DNA of 64,000 bases from JBJMHZ01 sp045807125 (GCA_045807125.1 JBJMHZ010000023.1:1-64000), one strand, 5' to 3'; counted from the stretch's first letter, positions 52,483 to 62,176 are shown. Numbers and translations: made by a program. Notes: generated by a model not told the origin, from the sequence alone.

Positions 52483-53412
52483 ATGACGACGCTCTGGGAC
52501 ACCACGGCCGGCGAGGTCGTGCACACGCTGGCCCAGGAGCGGCGGACGGCAGGTGCGGTCACGACCGGCATCGTGCTGACGCTGGTGGCGGTGGGCGACG
52601 AGCGCTCGGCGCGGGCGGCGATGGAGGCCGCCGCCGTCGGCGCCGCCGCCCACCCGTGCCGCCTGCTCGTCGTCATCCGCCGGCAGCCGGAGCTGCCCGA
52701 GCCCCGGCTCGACGCCGAGGTGACGGTCGGCGGTCAGCTCGGTGCCGGCGAGTCGGTGGTCCTGCGGGTGCACGGTCCGCTCGCCCATCACGCCGAGTCG
52801 GTCGTCCTGCCGCTGCTCGCGCCGGACACGCCGGTGGTGACCTGGTGGTACGGCCGGCCGCCGGATCGCCTGGGCGACGACCCGCTCGGCGGCCTCGCCG
52901 ACCGCCGCATCACCGATGCGGCGGGCGCGCCGGATCCGGTGGAGTGGCTGCGGCGCCGCGCGCAGGACTACTGCCCGGGCGACACCGACCTCGCGTGGGG
53001 CCGGCTGACGCCGTGGCGGTCGCTGCTCGCCTCCGCCTTCGACACGGTCGCCTCCCAGCCGCTCTCGGCCACGGTGGCGGCCGAGGACCACAACCCGAGC
53101 GCGCACCTGCTGGCGGCCTGGCTGCGCAACCGGCTGCGGATCCCGGCGACGATCGAGCCGTCGCGGGGGCCGGGCATCACGGCCTGCCGCATCGAGCTGC
53201 CGGAGGGCCGGCTGCAGATCGACCGCCCGGACGGCCGCAACGCCACGATCGTCCGCCCCGGCTCGACCGAGCGGTTCGTCCCGCTCGTCCGCCGCGACGT
53301 CGGCGACCTGCTCGGCGAGGAGCTGCGCCGGCTCGACGCCGACGAGCCGTTCGCCGAGGCCCTCACGGCGTTCGCGGGTGCCGACGCCGCGACGGGCGCC
53401 CCCGCGCCGTGA
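52483..53412 (+). CDS. opcA: Glucose-6-phosphate dehydrogenase assembly protein OpcA
   Basis: A 309-residue actinobacterial protein that promotes assembly and activity of glucose-6-phosphate dehydrogenase. Characteristic stretches are TLVAVGDERSARAAMEAA, TPVVTWWYGRPPD and YCPGDTDLAWGRLTPWRSLLA. It follows zwf by 22 bp and overlaps pgl by GTGA. Confidence 0.95.
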   Translation: MTTLWDTTAGEVVHTLAQERRTAGAVTTGIVLTLVAVGDERSARAAMEAAAVGAAAHPCRLLVVIRRQPELPEPRLDAEVTVGGQLGAGESVVLRVHGPLAHHAESVVLPLLAPDTPVVTWWYGRPPDRLGDDPLGGLADRRITDAAGAPDPVEWLRRRAQDYCPGDTDLAWGRLTPWRSLLASAFDTVASQPLSATVAAEDHNPSAHLLAAWLRNRLRIPATIEPSRGPGITACRIELPEGRLQIDRPDGRNATIVRPGSTERFVPLVRRDVGDLLGEELRRLDADEPFAEALTAFAGADAATGAPAP

Positions 53413-54188
53413 CCCCGCCGTCGGTCATCGTCCACCGCGACGCCGAGCTGCTGGCGCAGGCCGTCGCGGCCCGCATCGTCGTGCGGCTGGTCGACGTCCA
53501 GGCCGCCCGCGGCAGCGCGTCGATCGTGCTGACCGGCGGCGGCGTCGGCGTCGCGATCCTGCGGTCGCTGCGGGACAGCCCCGCGCGCGACGCGATCGAC
53601 TGGCACCGGCTCGACGTCTGGTGGGGCGACGAGCGGTTCCTGCCGGCCGGGCATCCCGAGCGCAACGACGCCCAGGCCCGCGAGGCGCTGCTCGACGCGG
53701 TGCCGCTGGACCCGGCGCGGGTGCACCCGGTGGCCGGGCCGGACGGACCGGACGGCAACGACCCGGAGGCGGCGGCCGCCCGCTACGCCGCGGAGCTGGC
53801 CGCGGCGACCGCGCCCGAGGACCACGCCGACGTGCCGCAGTTCGACCTGCTGCTGCTCGGCGTCGGCGAGGAGGGGCACGTCGCCTCGCTGTTCCCGGCC
53901 GCGCCGGCGGTGTACGACGAGCGCGCGGTGGTCGCCGTCCGCGGCTGCCCGAAGCCGCCGCCCACCCGGGTCTCGCTCACCTTCCGCTCGATCAACACCG
54001 CCAGGGAGGCGTGGCTCGTGACGGCGGGGAGCGCCAAGGCCTCGGCGGTCCGGCTCGCCCTCTCGGGGGCCGGCCGGGTGCAGGTGCCGGCCGCCGGCGT
54101 CGCCGGGCGGGCGCGGACGCTCTGGCTGCTCGACCGCGAGGCGGCGAGCGCACTGCCCCGCGACGTGCCGCGGATCGCCTCGCCCTGA
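53409..54188 (+). CDS. pgl: 6-phosphogluconolactonase
   Basis: A 259-residue lactonase (DevB/Pgl family) with LTGGGVGVAIL, DWHRLDVWWGDERFLP and LLLLGVGEEGHVASLFP. It hydrolyses 6-phosphogluconolactone made by Zwf. It is the last gene of the coupled pentose phosphate series; its GTG overlaps the opcA stop. Confidence 0.96.
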   Translation: MTPPSVIVHRDAELLAQAVAARIVVRLVDVQAARGSASIVLTGGGVGVAILRSLRDSPARDAIDWHRLDVWWGDERFLPAGHPERNDAQAREALLDAVPLDPARVHPVAGPDGPDGNDPEAAAARYAAELAAATAPEDHADVPQFDLLLLGVGEEGHVASLFPAAPAVYDERAVVAVRGCPKPPPTRVSLTFRSINTAREAWLVTAGSAKASAVRLALSGAGRVQVPAAGVAGRARTLWLLDREAASALPRDVPRIASP

Positions 54189-54204
54189 CCGGCGGTCTGG
54201 GCGA

Positions 54205-54255
54205 CGGCCGGCTCAGGGCCGGCTCAGGGGACAGCTCAGCACCGGCTCAGGGCCG
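54205..54255. repeat. GGCTCAGGG-type short repeats after pgl
   Basis: Four imperfect copies of GGCTCAGGG occur in the convergent pgl/rbpA spacer, and the last one contains the rbpA stop codon. They may contribute to a terminator structure, but I see no clear stem-loop followed by T residues. Confidence 0.5.
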
Positions 54256-54582
54256 GTTGCGCAGCGACTCCAGCGCCTCGGCGAGGATCGCCTCGCCGGC
54301 GTCGTCGTCGCGCCGCTCCCTGACGTAGGCCAGGTGGGTCTTGTACGGCTCGGTCCTCGGCGGCGCCGGGGTGTTGTCCTGGTCCCGGCCGGCCGGGAAG
54401 CCGCAGCGCGGGCAGTCCCACAGCTCCGGGACCGGGGCGTCGAGAGAGAAGGACGGGCGGGTCTCGTGCTGGTTGGCGCACCAGAAGGACACCCGCTGCC
54501 GCGGCGCGGACTCGCCGCGCTCGGCCTCGCCCATCGGTCCCGCTCCGACGCGGCTTCCCCGGATCGCGTTGCCACCTGCCAC
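54247..54582 (-). CDS. rbpA: RNA polymerase-binding protein RbpA
   Basis: A 111-residue actinobacteria-specific transcription factor that binds RNA polymerase and sigma. It has the N-terminal AGGNAIRGSRVGAGPMGEAERGE, a zinc-type Cys set in FWCANQHET and WDCPRCGFPAG, and a C-terminal sigma-interacting region (YKTHLAYVRERRD). GTG 54582 is preceded by GAGGAG and gives the usual family N-terminus. Confidence 0.95.
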   Translation of the reverse strand: MAGGNAIRGSRVGAGPMGEAERGESAPRQRVSFWCANQHETRPSFSLDAPVPELWDCPRCGFPAGRDQDNTPAPPRTEPYKTHLAYVRERRDDDAGEAILAEALESLRNRP

Positions 54583-54738
54583 GGTCGTCGACTCCTCGAG
54601 CTCATGCGTGGACGGCCCGCTCACGCTGCACGGCGAGCGGTCGCCGGTCACCGCGCGGTGACCGGCCCTCACGAAGCATACGGAACGATCGCGCGCCGGG
54701 TGGCCGGAAGGCGCGGCCTCGCGCCGTCTCCCGAGCCG

Positions 54739-54975
54739 TCAGTGCCCGCCCTTGATCTCCAGGCCCATCGCGATCACGCAGGCGATCCACACGATGCCGA
54801 TGACGATCGTCATCCGGTCGAGGTTCTTCTCCACGACCGAGGAGCCGGACAGCGACGAGGACATGCCGCCCCCGAACATGTCCGACAGGCCGCCGCCCTT
54901 GCCGCGGTGGAGAAGGACGAGCAGCACCAGCAGCAGGCTGGTGAGGATCAGGACGATCTGGAGGAAGAGGATCAC
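54739..54975 (-). CDS. secG: Preprotein translocase subunit SecG
   Basis: A 78-residue protein with two hydrophobic helices flanking a Gly/Ser-rich loop (KGGGLSDMFGGGMSSSLSGSS), the SecG pattern. It is part of the SecYEG channel. In actinobacteria it normally follows tpiA; here it is separated from tpiA by the peptide ABC transporter genes. Confidence 0.95.
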   Translation of the reverse strand: MILFLQIVLILTSLLLVLLVLLHRGKGGGLSDMFGGGMSSSLSGSSVVEKNLDRMTIVIGIVWIACVIAMGLEIKGGH

Positions 54976-55021
54976 GCAGGTAGCTCCTCGCCGGGACGGT
55001 CCGGCCCGCGCCGGTGCCGCT

Positions 55022-56104
55022 CTACAGGACGGACAGCACCTCAGCGTAATGGCATGCGGCCGGATGCCCCACCGAACGGTCGAGCAGCAGCGGCTCCTCC
55101 TCGATGCACTTGGTCCGCTCGGACTCGGAGAGCTGCTGGGCGAACTTCTGGCACCGGGTGCGGAAGCGGCAGCCGCTCGGCGGGTTGACCGGGCTCGGGA
55201 CGTCGCCGGCGATGATGATCCGCTCGCGGGCCCGCTCCTTGCGCGGGTCGGGCAGCGGGATCGCCGACATCAGCGCCTGCGTGTAGGGGTGCGCCGGCCG
55301 GCTGAACAGCTCGTTGCGGTCGGCGATCTCGACCATCTTGCCGAGGTACATGACCGCGACCCGGTGGGCGATGTGCCGCACGACCGACAGGTCGTGGGCG
55401 ATGAAGACGTAGGCGACGCCGAGGCGCTCCTGCAGCTCCTCGAGCAGGTTGATGACGCCGGCCTGGATCGACACGTCCAGCGCCGACACCGGCTCGTCGA
55501 GGACGATGACCTCGGGCTCGAGGGCGAGCGCCCGCGCGATGCCGATGCGCTGGCGCTGGCCGCCGGAGAACTCGTGCGGGTAGCGGTTGCCGTGCTCGGG
55601 ATTGAGCCGCACGGTCTCGAGCAGCTCGCGCACCCTGGCCTTGCCGCCCTTGCCGTACAGGCCGTGGATCTTCAGCGGCTCGGCGAGGCTCTCGTTGATC
55701 GGCACCCGCGGGTTGAGCGAGGCGTACGGGTCCTGGAAGACGATCTGGATCTCGCGGCGCAGCGGCCGCAGCGACCGGTTGCTGAGCTTGGTGAGGTCGC
55801 GGTCCTTGAACAGCACCTCCCCCGACGTCGCCGGCTGCAGGCCGAGGATCGCCCGCCCGGTGGTCGACTTGCCGCACCCCGACTCCCCCACGAGGCCGAC
55901 GGTCTCGTTGGGGTAGAGGTCGAAGCTCACGCCGCACACCGCGTGCACGACCCCGATCTGGCGGCGCACGACGCCGGAGCTGCGGACCGGGAAGTGCTTG
56001 ACCAGGTTGCGCACGGACAGGACCGGCTGCCCCGTGCGGGGCGCACCGACCGCCGGCTGCTGCGGCTGGGGGTAGGTAGCTGAGGTCACCGTGTCACTTC
56101 CCAT
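55022..56104 (-). CDS. Oligopeptide/dipeptide ABC transporter ATP-binding protein (OppF/DppF type)
   Basis: A 360-residue ATPase with Walker A GESGCGKST, signature SGGQRQRIGIARAL, Walker B VIVLDEPVSALD and the C-terminal Cys-containing oligopeptide/dipeptide domain (NPPSGCRFRTRCQ). It is the last gene of a five-gene importer operon and overlaps the DppD-like gene by 11 bp. Confidence 0.93.
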   Translation of the reverse strand: MGSDTVTSATYPQPQQPAVGAPRTGQPVLSVRNLVKHFPVRSSGVVRRQIGVVHAVCGVSFDLYPNETVGLVGESGCGKSTTGRAILGLQPATSGEVLFKDRDLTKLSNRSLRPLRREIQIVFQDPYASLNPRVPINESLAEPLKIHGLYGKGGKARVRELLETVRLNPEHGNRYPHEFSGGQRQRIGIARALALEPEVIVLDEPVSALDVSIQAGVINLLEELQERLGVAYVFIAHDLSVVRHIAHRVAVMYLGKMVEIADRNELFSRPAHPYTQALMSAIPLPDPRKERARERIIIAGDVPSPVNPPSGCRFRTRCQKFAQQLSESERTKCIEEEPLLLDRSVGHPAACHYAEVLSVL

Positions 56105-57227
56105 GATCTGCCCCCTCGGCGACGTCGGTGACGGGAACCGGGACGTCGGTCGTGGTCGCGTCGAAGAGCGAGGCGGGTTGCACTCCCACGAGCTGGTCGG
56201 AGAAGTGGCAGGCGGCCCGGTGGTCGGGGACGTCGGTCGGGAGCAGCTCGGGCTCCTTGTCCTCGCAGACCGGCTGGCTCATCGGGCACCGCGGCGTGAA
56301 CGGGCAGCCGGGTGGCAGGTTGACCAGCGAGGGCGGCGCGCCCTTGATCGGCGTCAGGCGCTCCTTGCGGGTCGAGTCCAGGCGGGGCAGCGAGCCCAGC
56401 AGCCCGAGGGTGTAGGGCATCCGCGGCGAGTAGTAGATCTCGTCGACGGTGCCGATCTCGACCGGCTTGCCCGCGTACATCACCAGCACCCGGTCGGCGA
56501 CCCCCGCCACCACCCCCAGGTCGTGGGTGATGAGGATGATCGCCGCCTGGGTCTCCTGCTGCGCCTTGTCCAGGGTCTCGAGGATCTGCGCCTGCACGGT
56601 CACGTCGAGCGCCGTGGTCGGCTCGTCGGCGATGATGATGTCGGGGTTGTTGGCCATCGCCATGGCGATGACGACCCGCTGGCGCATGCCGCCCGAGAAC
56701 TCGTGCGGGTACTGCTCGGCCCGCTCCTTGGGGTTGGGGATGTTGACCAGCTGGAGCAGGTCGACCGCGCGGTCGGCCGCCTCGCCCTTGGACACGTCGT
56801 TGTGCGCCACGATCGCCTCGGCGAGCTGCGCACCCACCCGGTGCACCGGGTTGAGCGACGTCATCGGGTCCTGGAAGATCATCGCGATGTGCCGGCCGCG
56901 CACCGTCCGGATCTGCTTGTCGGGCAGGCCGAGCAGCTCGCGGCCGCGGAACTTGACCGAGCCGCCGACCCGGGCCTGCTTCGGCAGCAGGCCCATCACG
57001 GCCAGCGAGGTCACCGACTTGCCCGACCCGGACTCGCCGACGATGCCGAGCACTTCGCGGGGGCCGAGCCGGTAGCTGACGCCGCGGACGGCGTGCACCG
57101 GGCCGTCGTCGCTCGGGAAGTCGACGGTGAGGTTCGAGACCTCGAGCAGGGTCTGTCCTGCCGGATCGGCTGGCAGCTGCTCCCCCGGCGCTGCCTCGCG
57201 TCCGTGAAGCGTCGAATCGGTGGCCAC
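56094..57227 (-). CDS. Oligopeptide/dipeptide ABC transporter ATP-binding protein (OppD/DppD type)
   Basis: A 377-residue ATPase with Walker A GESGSGKSV, signature SGGMRQRVVIAMAM, Walker B IIIADEPTTALD and NLPPGCPFTPRCP in the C-terminal domain. The GTG start overlaps the permease stop by one base. It partners with the following OppF-type subunit to power peptide uptake. Confidence 0.93.
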   Translation of the reverse strand: MATDSTLHGREAAPGEQLPADPAGQTLLEVSNLTVDFPSDDGPVHAVRGVSYRLGPREVLGIVGESGSGKSVTSLAVMGLLPKQARVGGSVKFRGRELLGLPDKQIRTVRGRHIAMIFQDPMTSLNPVHRVGAQLAEAIVAHNDVSKGEAADRAVDLLQLVNIPNPKERAEQYPHEFSGGMRQRVVIAMAMANNPDIIIADEPTTALDVTVQAQILETLDKAQQETQAAIILITHDLGVVAGVADRVLVMYAGKPVEIGTVDEIYYSPRMPYTLGLLGSLPRLDSTRKERLTPIKGAPPSLVNLPPGCPFTPRCPMSQPVCEDKEPELLPTDVPDHRAACHFSDQLVGVQPASLFDATTTDVPVPVTDVAEGADHGK

Positions 57228-58210
57228 TACGCGCGCACCCTCGTCTGGGTCGGGTCGAAGGCGTCCCGCAGGCCGTCACCGACGAAGTTGATGGTCAGGG
57301 CGATCACGATGATGAACAAGCCGGGGAAGTAGAACAACCATGGCCGGGTGTTGGCCGCGGCCTGTCCCTCGCTGACGAGCAGCCCGAGCGACGTGTCGGG
57401 CGGCTGGACGCCGACGTTGAGGTAGGACAGCGCGGTCTCCAGCAGGATCGCGGCGGCAACGGTGATCGTCAGGTTGACGATGATCGGGCCGAGCGCGTTG
57501 GGCAGCAGGTGCCGGAAGATGATCCGCGAGTCGCTGGCCCCGAGGGCGCGGGCCGCCTCGACGTACTCCTTCTCGCGGAGCGAGAGGACGACGCCGCGGA
57601 CGACGCGGGCGATCGGCGCCCAGATCAGGCCGGCGAGGACGAACGCGATCGCGAGCCAGCTCGAGCTGCCGAACTTGGCCGCCAGCAGGGTGAGGATCGC
57701 GATGCTCGGGATGGTGAGGATCAGGTCGACCGCACGCATCAGCAACGAGTCGACCGCGCCCCGGTAGAAGCCGGCCACCGCGCCCCAGACCGTCCCGATG
57801 AAGGTCGAGAGGAAGGCCACGATCAGCGCGATCGAGACCGACTTCTGCGAGCCGCGCAGCACCTTGGCCAGCTCGTCGTGCCCGATATCGTCGGTGCCGA
57901 ACGGGTGCTTGAGCGACGGGGACTGCGAGTAGTCGCCGGTGAGGTCGAGGTAGCTGTAGTGCCAGATATGCGGGCCGAGGTAGGACACCAGCACGAGCAG
58001 GACGAACCCCACCAGGCTGATCACGGCGAGCTTGTGGGCGAGGAACCGCCGCAGGATCAGCTCCCACTGCGAGCGCGCCTTGACGGTGAACTCGCGCTCG
58101 GGTGCGGCCGCGCTTTCGTCGTCGAGGTGCAGGCCTGGCTGCGCGGCGGCGATCGACGACGTCTCGTGCTCGGCGTCGTGCTTGTCGATCCCCTTGCCGA
58201 CGTCAGGCAT
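57227..58210 (-). CDS. Peptide ABC transporter permease (OppC/DppC type)
   Basis: A 327-residue inner membrane protein with a ~65-residue cytoplasmic N-terminus, about six transmembrane helices and the permease EAA-type loop EYVEAARALGASDSRIIFRHLLPN. It overlaps the DppB-like gene by eight bases. Confidence 0.93.
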   Translation of the reverse strand: MPDVGKGIDKHDAEHETSSIAAAQPGLHLDDESAAAPEREFTVKARSQWELILRRFLAHKLAVISLVGFVLLVLVSYLGPHIWHYSYLDLTGDYSQSPSLKHPFGTDDIGHDELAKVLRGSQKSVSIALIVAFLSTFIGTVWGAVAGFYRGAVDSLLMRAVDLILTIPSIAILTLLAAKFGSSSWLAIAFVLAGLIWAPIARVVRGVVLSLREKEYVEAARALGASDSRIIFRHLLPNALGPIIVNLTITVAAAILLETALSYLNVGVQPPDTSLGLLVSEGQAAANTRPWLFYFPGLFIIVIALTINFVGDGLRDAFDPTQTRVRA

Positions 58211-59189
58211 ACCGGATCCTCGGGTCCAGGAACGCGTACAGGATGTCCGCGATCATGTTGAACAGGACGACGACGACCGAGACGACGATCATCCACGCCA
58301 GTGTGACATTGACGTCCTGGTTGAGGATCCCGTTATTGACGAGGAACCGGCCCATGCCGTTCCAGCTGAAGACGTTCTCGGTGATCACCGCGCCGGCGAC
58401 GACGGTGGTGAAGTCGATGGCGACGACGGTGACGAGCGGGATGAGGGCGGTGCGCAGCGCGTGGCGGACCATCACCCGGCGGTTGGTCAGGCCCTTGGCC
58501 CGCGCCAGCCGGACGTAGTCGCTGTTGAGGACGTCGAGCATGGACGCCCGCTGGTAGCGGCTCCACCCCGCGAACGAGATCGCCGCGAGGGTGATGGTGG
58601 GCAAGATGACGTGCCCGGCCCAGTTGCCGAAGTGGTGCAACCAGCAGGTGCCCTGCAGGTTGGGCGTGCACTCCCCGATCGTGAAGACGTACTGCCCGCC
58701 GAGCCAGCTGTTGATCTTGATGGCGCCGATCTCCTTGAGCAGCGCCGCCAGCCAGAACACCGGCATGGACAGGAACAGGAAGCCGACGAACGTCGCGGCG
58801 TAGTCGCCGATGCTGTACTGCTTCACCGCGCTGTAGACGCCGACGATGACCGCGACGATGAACGCGAGCAGGATCGACACGACGACCATCCGCAGGGTCA
58901 CGCCGAGCCTGGTCCACAGCTGCGGCCCGACGGGGGTGCCGTTGATGTCGTTGCCGAAGTCGCCGTGGAGGACACCTCCGAGCCAGTGGCTCCACCTCCA
59001 CCACAGCGGGCGGTCGAGACCCATCGCATGCCGCTGGCCCGCGTAGAACGACGGCGGGTAGGGCGGTTGGTGCACCCGGAACCTCGCGAGGGGATCGCCG
59101 GCGAGGGCGACCAGCCCGTACACGATGAACGACGCGATGAGCAGGACCGGGATCGACACCAGCAAGCGTCGAACGATGAAGGCGAACAT
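58203..59189 (-). CDS. Peptide ABC transporter permease (OppB/DppB type)
   Basis: A 328-residue permease beginning MFAFIVRRLLVSIPVLL, with the EAA loop DYVRLARAKGLTNRRVMVRHALR. A ~70-residue extracytoplasmic insertion containing two cysteines (near GECTPNLQGTCW) lies in the middle. ATG 59189 is preceded by GAGGGTGTCCT and gives the normal family N-terminus. Confidence 0.93.
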   Translation of the reverse strand: MFAFIVRRLLVSIPVLLIASFIVYGLVALAGDPLARFRVHQPPYPPSFYAGQRHAMGLDRPLWWRWSHWLGGVLHGDFGNDINGTPVGPQLWTRLGVTLRMVVVSILLAFIVAVIVGVYSAVKQYSIGDYAATFVGFLFLSMPVFWLAALLKEIGAIKINSWLGGQYVFTIGECTPNLQGTCWLHHFGNWAGHVILPTITLAAISFAGWSRYQRASMLDVLNSDYVRLARAKGLTNRRVMVRHALRTALIPLVTVVAIDFTTVVAGAVITENVFSWNGMGRFLVNNGILNQDVNVTLAWMIVVSVVVVLFNMIADILYAFLDPRIRYA

Positions 59190-59380
59190 AGGACACCCTC
59201 TTGGTCGTGCGGGTTGGGCGGCCGGAATCGCGGCGGAGGTCAAGGAGGGCCCGACCACGACGCCGTCCACGTGGAGGAAAGCGTACTCCCGGTACGGCAT
59301 GGGCCGGGAGGGTACACCTCCCGGCCCACGCCCCGTGCCTTCGACTGACTAGGACCCGTGGGTCACCGGTCATACCCGTG

Positions 59381-61075
59381 CTACTGGGTCTTGACGCCCC
59401 AGTCCCAGATGTTCCAGACCGGCCCGGCGTTGGTCGGGTTGTCCTGGATGTTGACGTACTTGTTGCGGTAGGCGATGAAGGTCGGCTTCTGGTAGAGCGG
59501 CATCGTCACGATGTCGGCCCAGAGCTGCTTGTCGACGTCGTTCATCATCGAGATCGCCTGCTTGGGGTCGGTCTGCTGGATCGCCTGCCCCAGCATCTGG
59601 TCGACGTTCTTGTTGCTGTAGTCGAGCCAGTTCTCGCCGCCGCCGGTCTTGTAGAGGTCGACGTTGCTGGACACCGGGAACGGCGTGCCGACCCAGGCGA
59701 AGTCCGCGATGTCGTACTTCATGTTCGGCGTGATGTCACCGAAGAACTTGTCGGCCGGGTAGTTCTTGATGTTGATCTTGATGCCGACCTTGGCCATCTG
59801 CTGCTTGAAGATGGTCTCCTGGTTCTGGCGCAGCGCGTTGCCCGCGGTGGTGCTGATGTCGAGCGCGAGCGTCTGGCCGTTCTTCGTGTACCACTGGCCC
59901 GACTTGGTCCAGCCGCCGGCCTGCAGCGTCTGCTGGGCCTGCGACGCGTTGCCGTTGCCGAGGCCGCCCGAGTTGTCCTGGTAGCCCTGCTGGCCAGGCA
60001 TGAAGATCCGGTTGTTGAGGACCTGCGCCTTGTCGGTGAACTGCTGGATCGTCGCGGCGAGCATCTGCTTGCGGTCCATGCCCTGCGAGATCGCCAGCCG
60101 AACGGCCTTCTCCTTGAGGAAGGGGTTCTTCTGGTTGTAGTCGAAGTGCTCGAAGACCGCGCCCAGGTTGACCTCGCTGGTCACGTTGGGGATGGCCTTG
60201 ACCTGCTGGATGATGTCGGTCTGCGGCTGCGGGTAGATGATGTCCACCTCGCCGTTCTGCAGCGCCTGCGGCTCGGCGGTCTCCTCCGCGAGGAAGCGGA
60301 AGGTGACCGAGTCGAGGTGCGGCTTCTTGCCGTAGTAGCCGTCCCAGCGGGTCTCCGTGACGCTCTGGTCCTTCTGGAAGCCGGTGATCTTAAACGGGCC
60401 GCCGGTCCAGTCGGGCGGGTTGCCCTCGAGCTGGGTGTTGAAGGCCTTCGCGCCGCCCGATGCGAACAGGTGGGCCGGCAGCAGCGCGCCGAACAGCGAC
60501 TTCCAGTCGGTGAACGGCGTGGCGAAGGTCACGACGACGTCGCGGTCGCTGGCGCCCTGGGCGACGCTCTCGATGTTGGCGTAGCCGGTCGTCGACGCGC
60601 ACACGTACTTGGTGTCCTTGCCGTTGCAGGCGTCGAACATGTACTTGAAGTCGTCGACCCCGATCGGCGTGCCGTCGGACCAGGCAGCCTTCTGCTGGAG
60701 CTTGTAGGTGACGACCTGCTTGCCCCCGGTGGTCGAGACGGTGGGCTCACCGGCCAGGAGGTTCTTGTCAGCGTGCAGTGAGTAGTCGGGGTAGATGTCG
60801 AAGGTGGTGGGGAGCACCGCCGGCGACATCACGAGCGCGCAGATGGCCAGGGCATCGTTGGCCTGGTTGACGTTGAACCCGGGGCATGCCTGGGCATAGG
60901 CGAAGGTCGCCTGACCGCCGTTGGCCACCGCCTGGGTGGTCCGCACCGCGCGAGACGTGGCGGGCCCCGTGTTGCCGCTCGACCCCGTGTTGCTGCCGCC
61001 ACCACAGGCGGCGGCGCCTAGGGCGAGCACGGCGATCGGCGCCAGGGCCGCCGCCCGCTTCCGGAACTGCTGCAC
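59381..61075 (-). CDS. Peptide ABC transporter substrate-binding lipoprotein
   Basis: A 564-residue family 5 extracellular solute-binding protein. A signal peptide with lipobox LGAAAC precedes a Gly/Ser/Asn linker and the binding domain; KAAWSDGTPIGVDDFKYMFDA is a characteristic stretch. GTG 61075 has GAGGAGG upstream and places the lipobox correctly. It captures peptides for the permease and ATPase subunits encoded downstream after 191 bp. Confidence 0.93.
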   Translation of the reverse strand: MQQFRKRAAALAPIAVLALGAAACGGGSNTGSSGNTGPATSRAVRTTQAVANGGQATFAYAQACPGFNVNQANDALAICALVMSPAVLPTTFDIYPDYSLHADKNLLAGEPTVSTTGGKQVVTYKLQQKAAWSDGTPIGVDDFKYMFDACNGKDTKYVCASTTGYANIESVAQGASDRDVVVTFATPFTDWKSLFGALLPAHLFASGGAKAFNTQLEGNPPDWTGGPFKITGFQKDQSVTETRWDGYYGKKPHLDSVTFRFLAEETAEPQALQNGEVDIIYPQPQTDIIQQVKAIPNVTSEVNLGAVFEHFDYNQKNPFLKEKAVRLAISQGMDRKQMLAATIQQFTDKAQVLNNRIFMPGQQGYQDNSGGLGNGNASQAQQTLQAGGWTKSGQWYTKNGQTLALDISTTAGNALRQNQETIFKQQMAKVGIKINIKNYPADKFFGDITPNMKYDIADFAWVGTPFPVSSNVDLYKTGGGENWLDYSNKNVDQMLGQAIQQTDPKQAISMMNDVDKQLWADIVTMPLYQKPTFIAYRNKYVNIQDNPTNAGPVWNIWDWGVKTQ

Positions 61076-61366
61076 TGTTTCCTCCTCGTCCCGCCGCAGC
61101 GAGAGGGTGGGTCCGCGGCACACGCAGCCGCAGATTGGTGGGGCGACTATATTCACCTGGCCGGACGGCACCGCAACCGCGACTGCTCGCTGATGCGAAA
61201 TCGTGATCTGACGGTGATCTGCCCGGAGCAGGCTGCAACCGCGCCGCCGTGGCGCCCCCGGGCAACGCGCCTTGCCCGGCGGCCGTCCGGAAGATCGCGT
61301 GGGCCGGGGGCTCCGGCCGCCCCTCGGGAGGCGGCTCGGACGGCCCGGGGCCGCTCGGACGGCGGC
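61076..61366. promoter_or_regulatory. Intergenic region between tpiA and the peptide importer
   Basis: 291 bp. On the minus strand ACTATA at 61146-61151 reads TATAGT, a -10 candidate, with TTGCGG (61171-61176) 19 bp upstream as a -35 candidate for the importer operon. GTGATCTG is repeated at 61203 and 61214 (11-bp period) upstream of this promoter. Nearer tpiA, GCTCGGACGG-like repeats occur three times (61333-61374). Confidence 0.4.
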
Positions 61367-62176
61367 TCAGACGGCGGTGCGCTCGTACTGGCAGATCGCC
61401 GTGAACGCGTCGGCGTCGATGCTCGCCCCGCCCACCAGCGCCCCGTCGATGTCGGGCTGGGCCATGATCGCGGCCACGTTGTCCGGCTTGACCGATCCGC
61501 CGTAGAGGATGCGGACCCCGTCGGCGAGGTCACCGGAGTGCAGCTCGGCGAGCCGGGTGCGCAGGGCCGCGCACACCTCCTGGGCGTCCTCCGGCGTCGC
61601 CACCTCGCCGGTGCCGATCGCCCATACCGGCTCATAGGCGACCACGAGGGTGCGAACCGCCTCGGCCGCAACGCCGGCGAGCGCCCCGGCGAGCTGGTCG
61701 ACGGCGTGCCCGACGTGGCCGCCGGCGCGCCGCACGTCGAGGCCCTCCCCCACGCAGAGGATCGGAACGATGCCGGACGCGATCGCGGCCCGTGCCTTGG
61801 CGCCGACGACCTCGTCGGTCTCGCCGTGGTGCAGGCGGCGCTCGGAGTGGCCGACCACCACGTACGAGCAGCCCAGCTTGGCGAGCATCGCCCCGCTCAC
61901 CTCGCCGGTGTAGGCGCCGCCTCCATGCACCGAGACGTCCTGGGCGCCGTAGCCGAGGAGCAGCCGGTCGCCGTCGATCAGCGTCTGCACGCTGCGCAGG
62001 TCGGTGTACGGCGGCAGCACGACGACCTCCACCCGCGCGAACAGATCCTCGGGCAGGGCGAAGGCGAGCTTCTGCACGAGCGCGATGGCCTCGAGGTGGT
62101 TGAGGTTCATCTTCCAGTTGCCGGCGATGAGCGGCAGCCGGCCCTTGACCTTGGTCTCAGGGGTTCGACGGGCCAC
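61367..62176 (-). CDS. tpiA: Triose-phosphate isomerase
   Basis: A 269-residue glycolytic enzyme with PLIAGNWKMNLN at the N-terminus, YVVVGHSERR, the catalytic Glu region VVAYEPVWAIGTG and YGGSVKPDN. The GTG start, with GGAGGACACCG upstream, lies inside the end of pgk (20-bp overlap). Confidence 0.96.
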   Translation of the reverse strand: MARRTPETKVKGRLPLIAGNWKMNLNHLEAIALVQKLAFALPEDLFARVEVVVLPPYTDLRSVQTLIDGDRLLLGYGAQDVSVHGGGAYTGEVSGAMLAKLGCSYVVVGHSERRLHHGETDEVVGAKARAAIASGIVPILCVGEGLDVRRAGGHVGHAVDQLAGALAGVAAEAVRTLVVAYEPVWAIGTGEVATPEDAQEVCAALRTRLAELHSGDLADGVRILYGGSVKPDNVAAIMAQPDIDGALVGGASIDADAFTAICQYERTAV

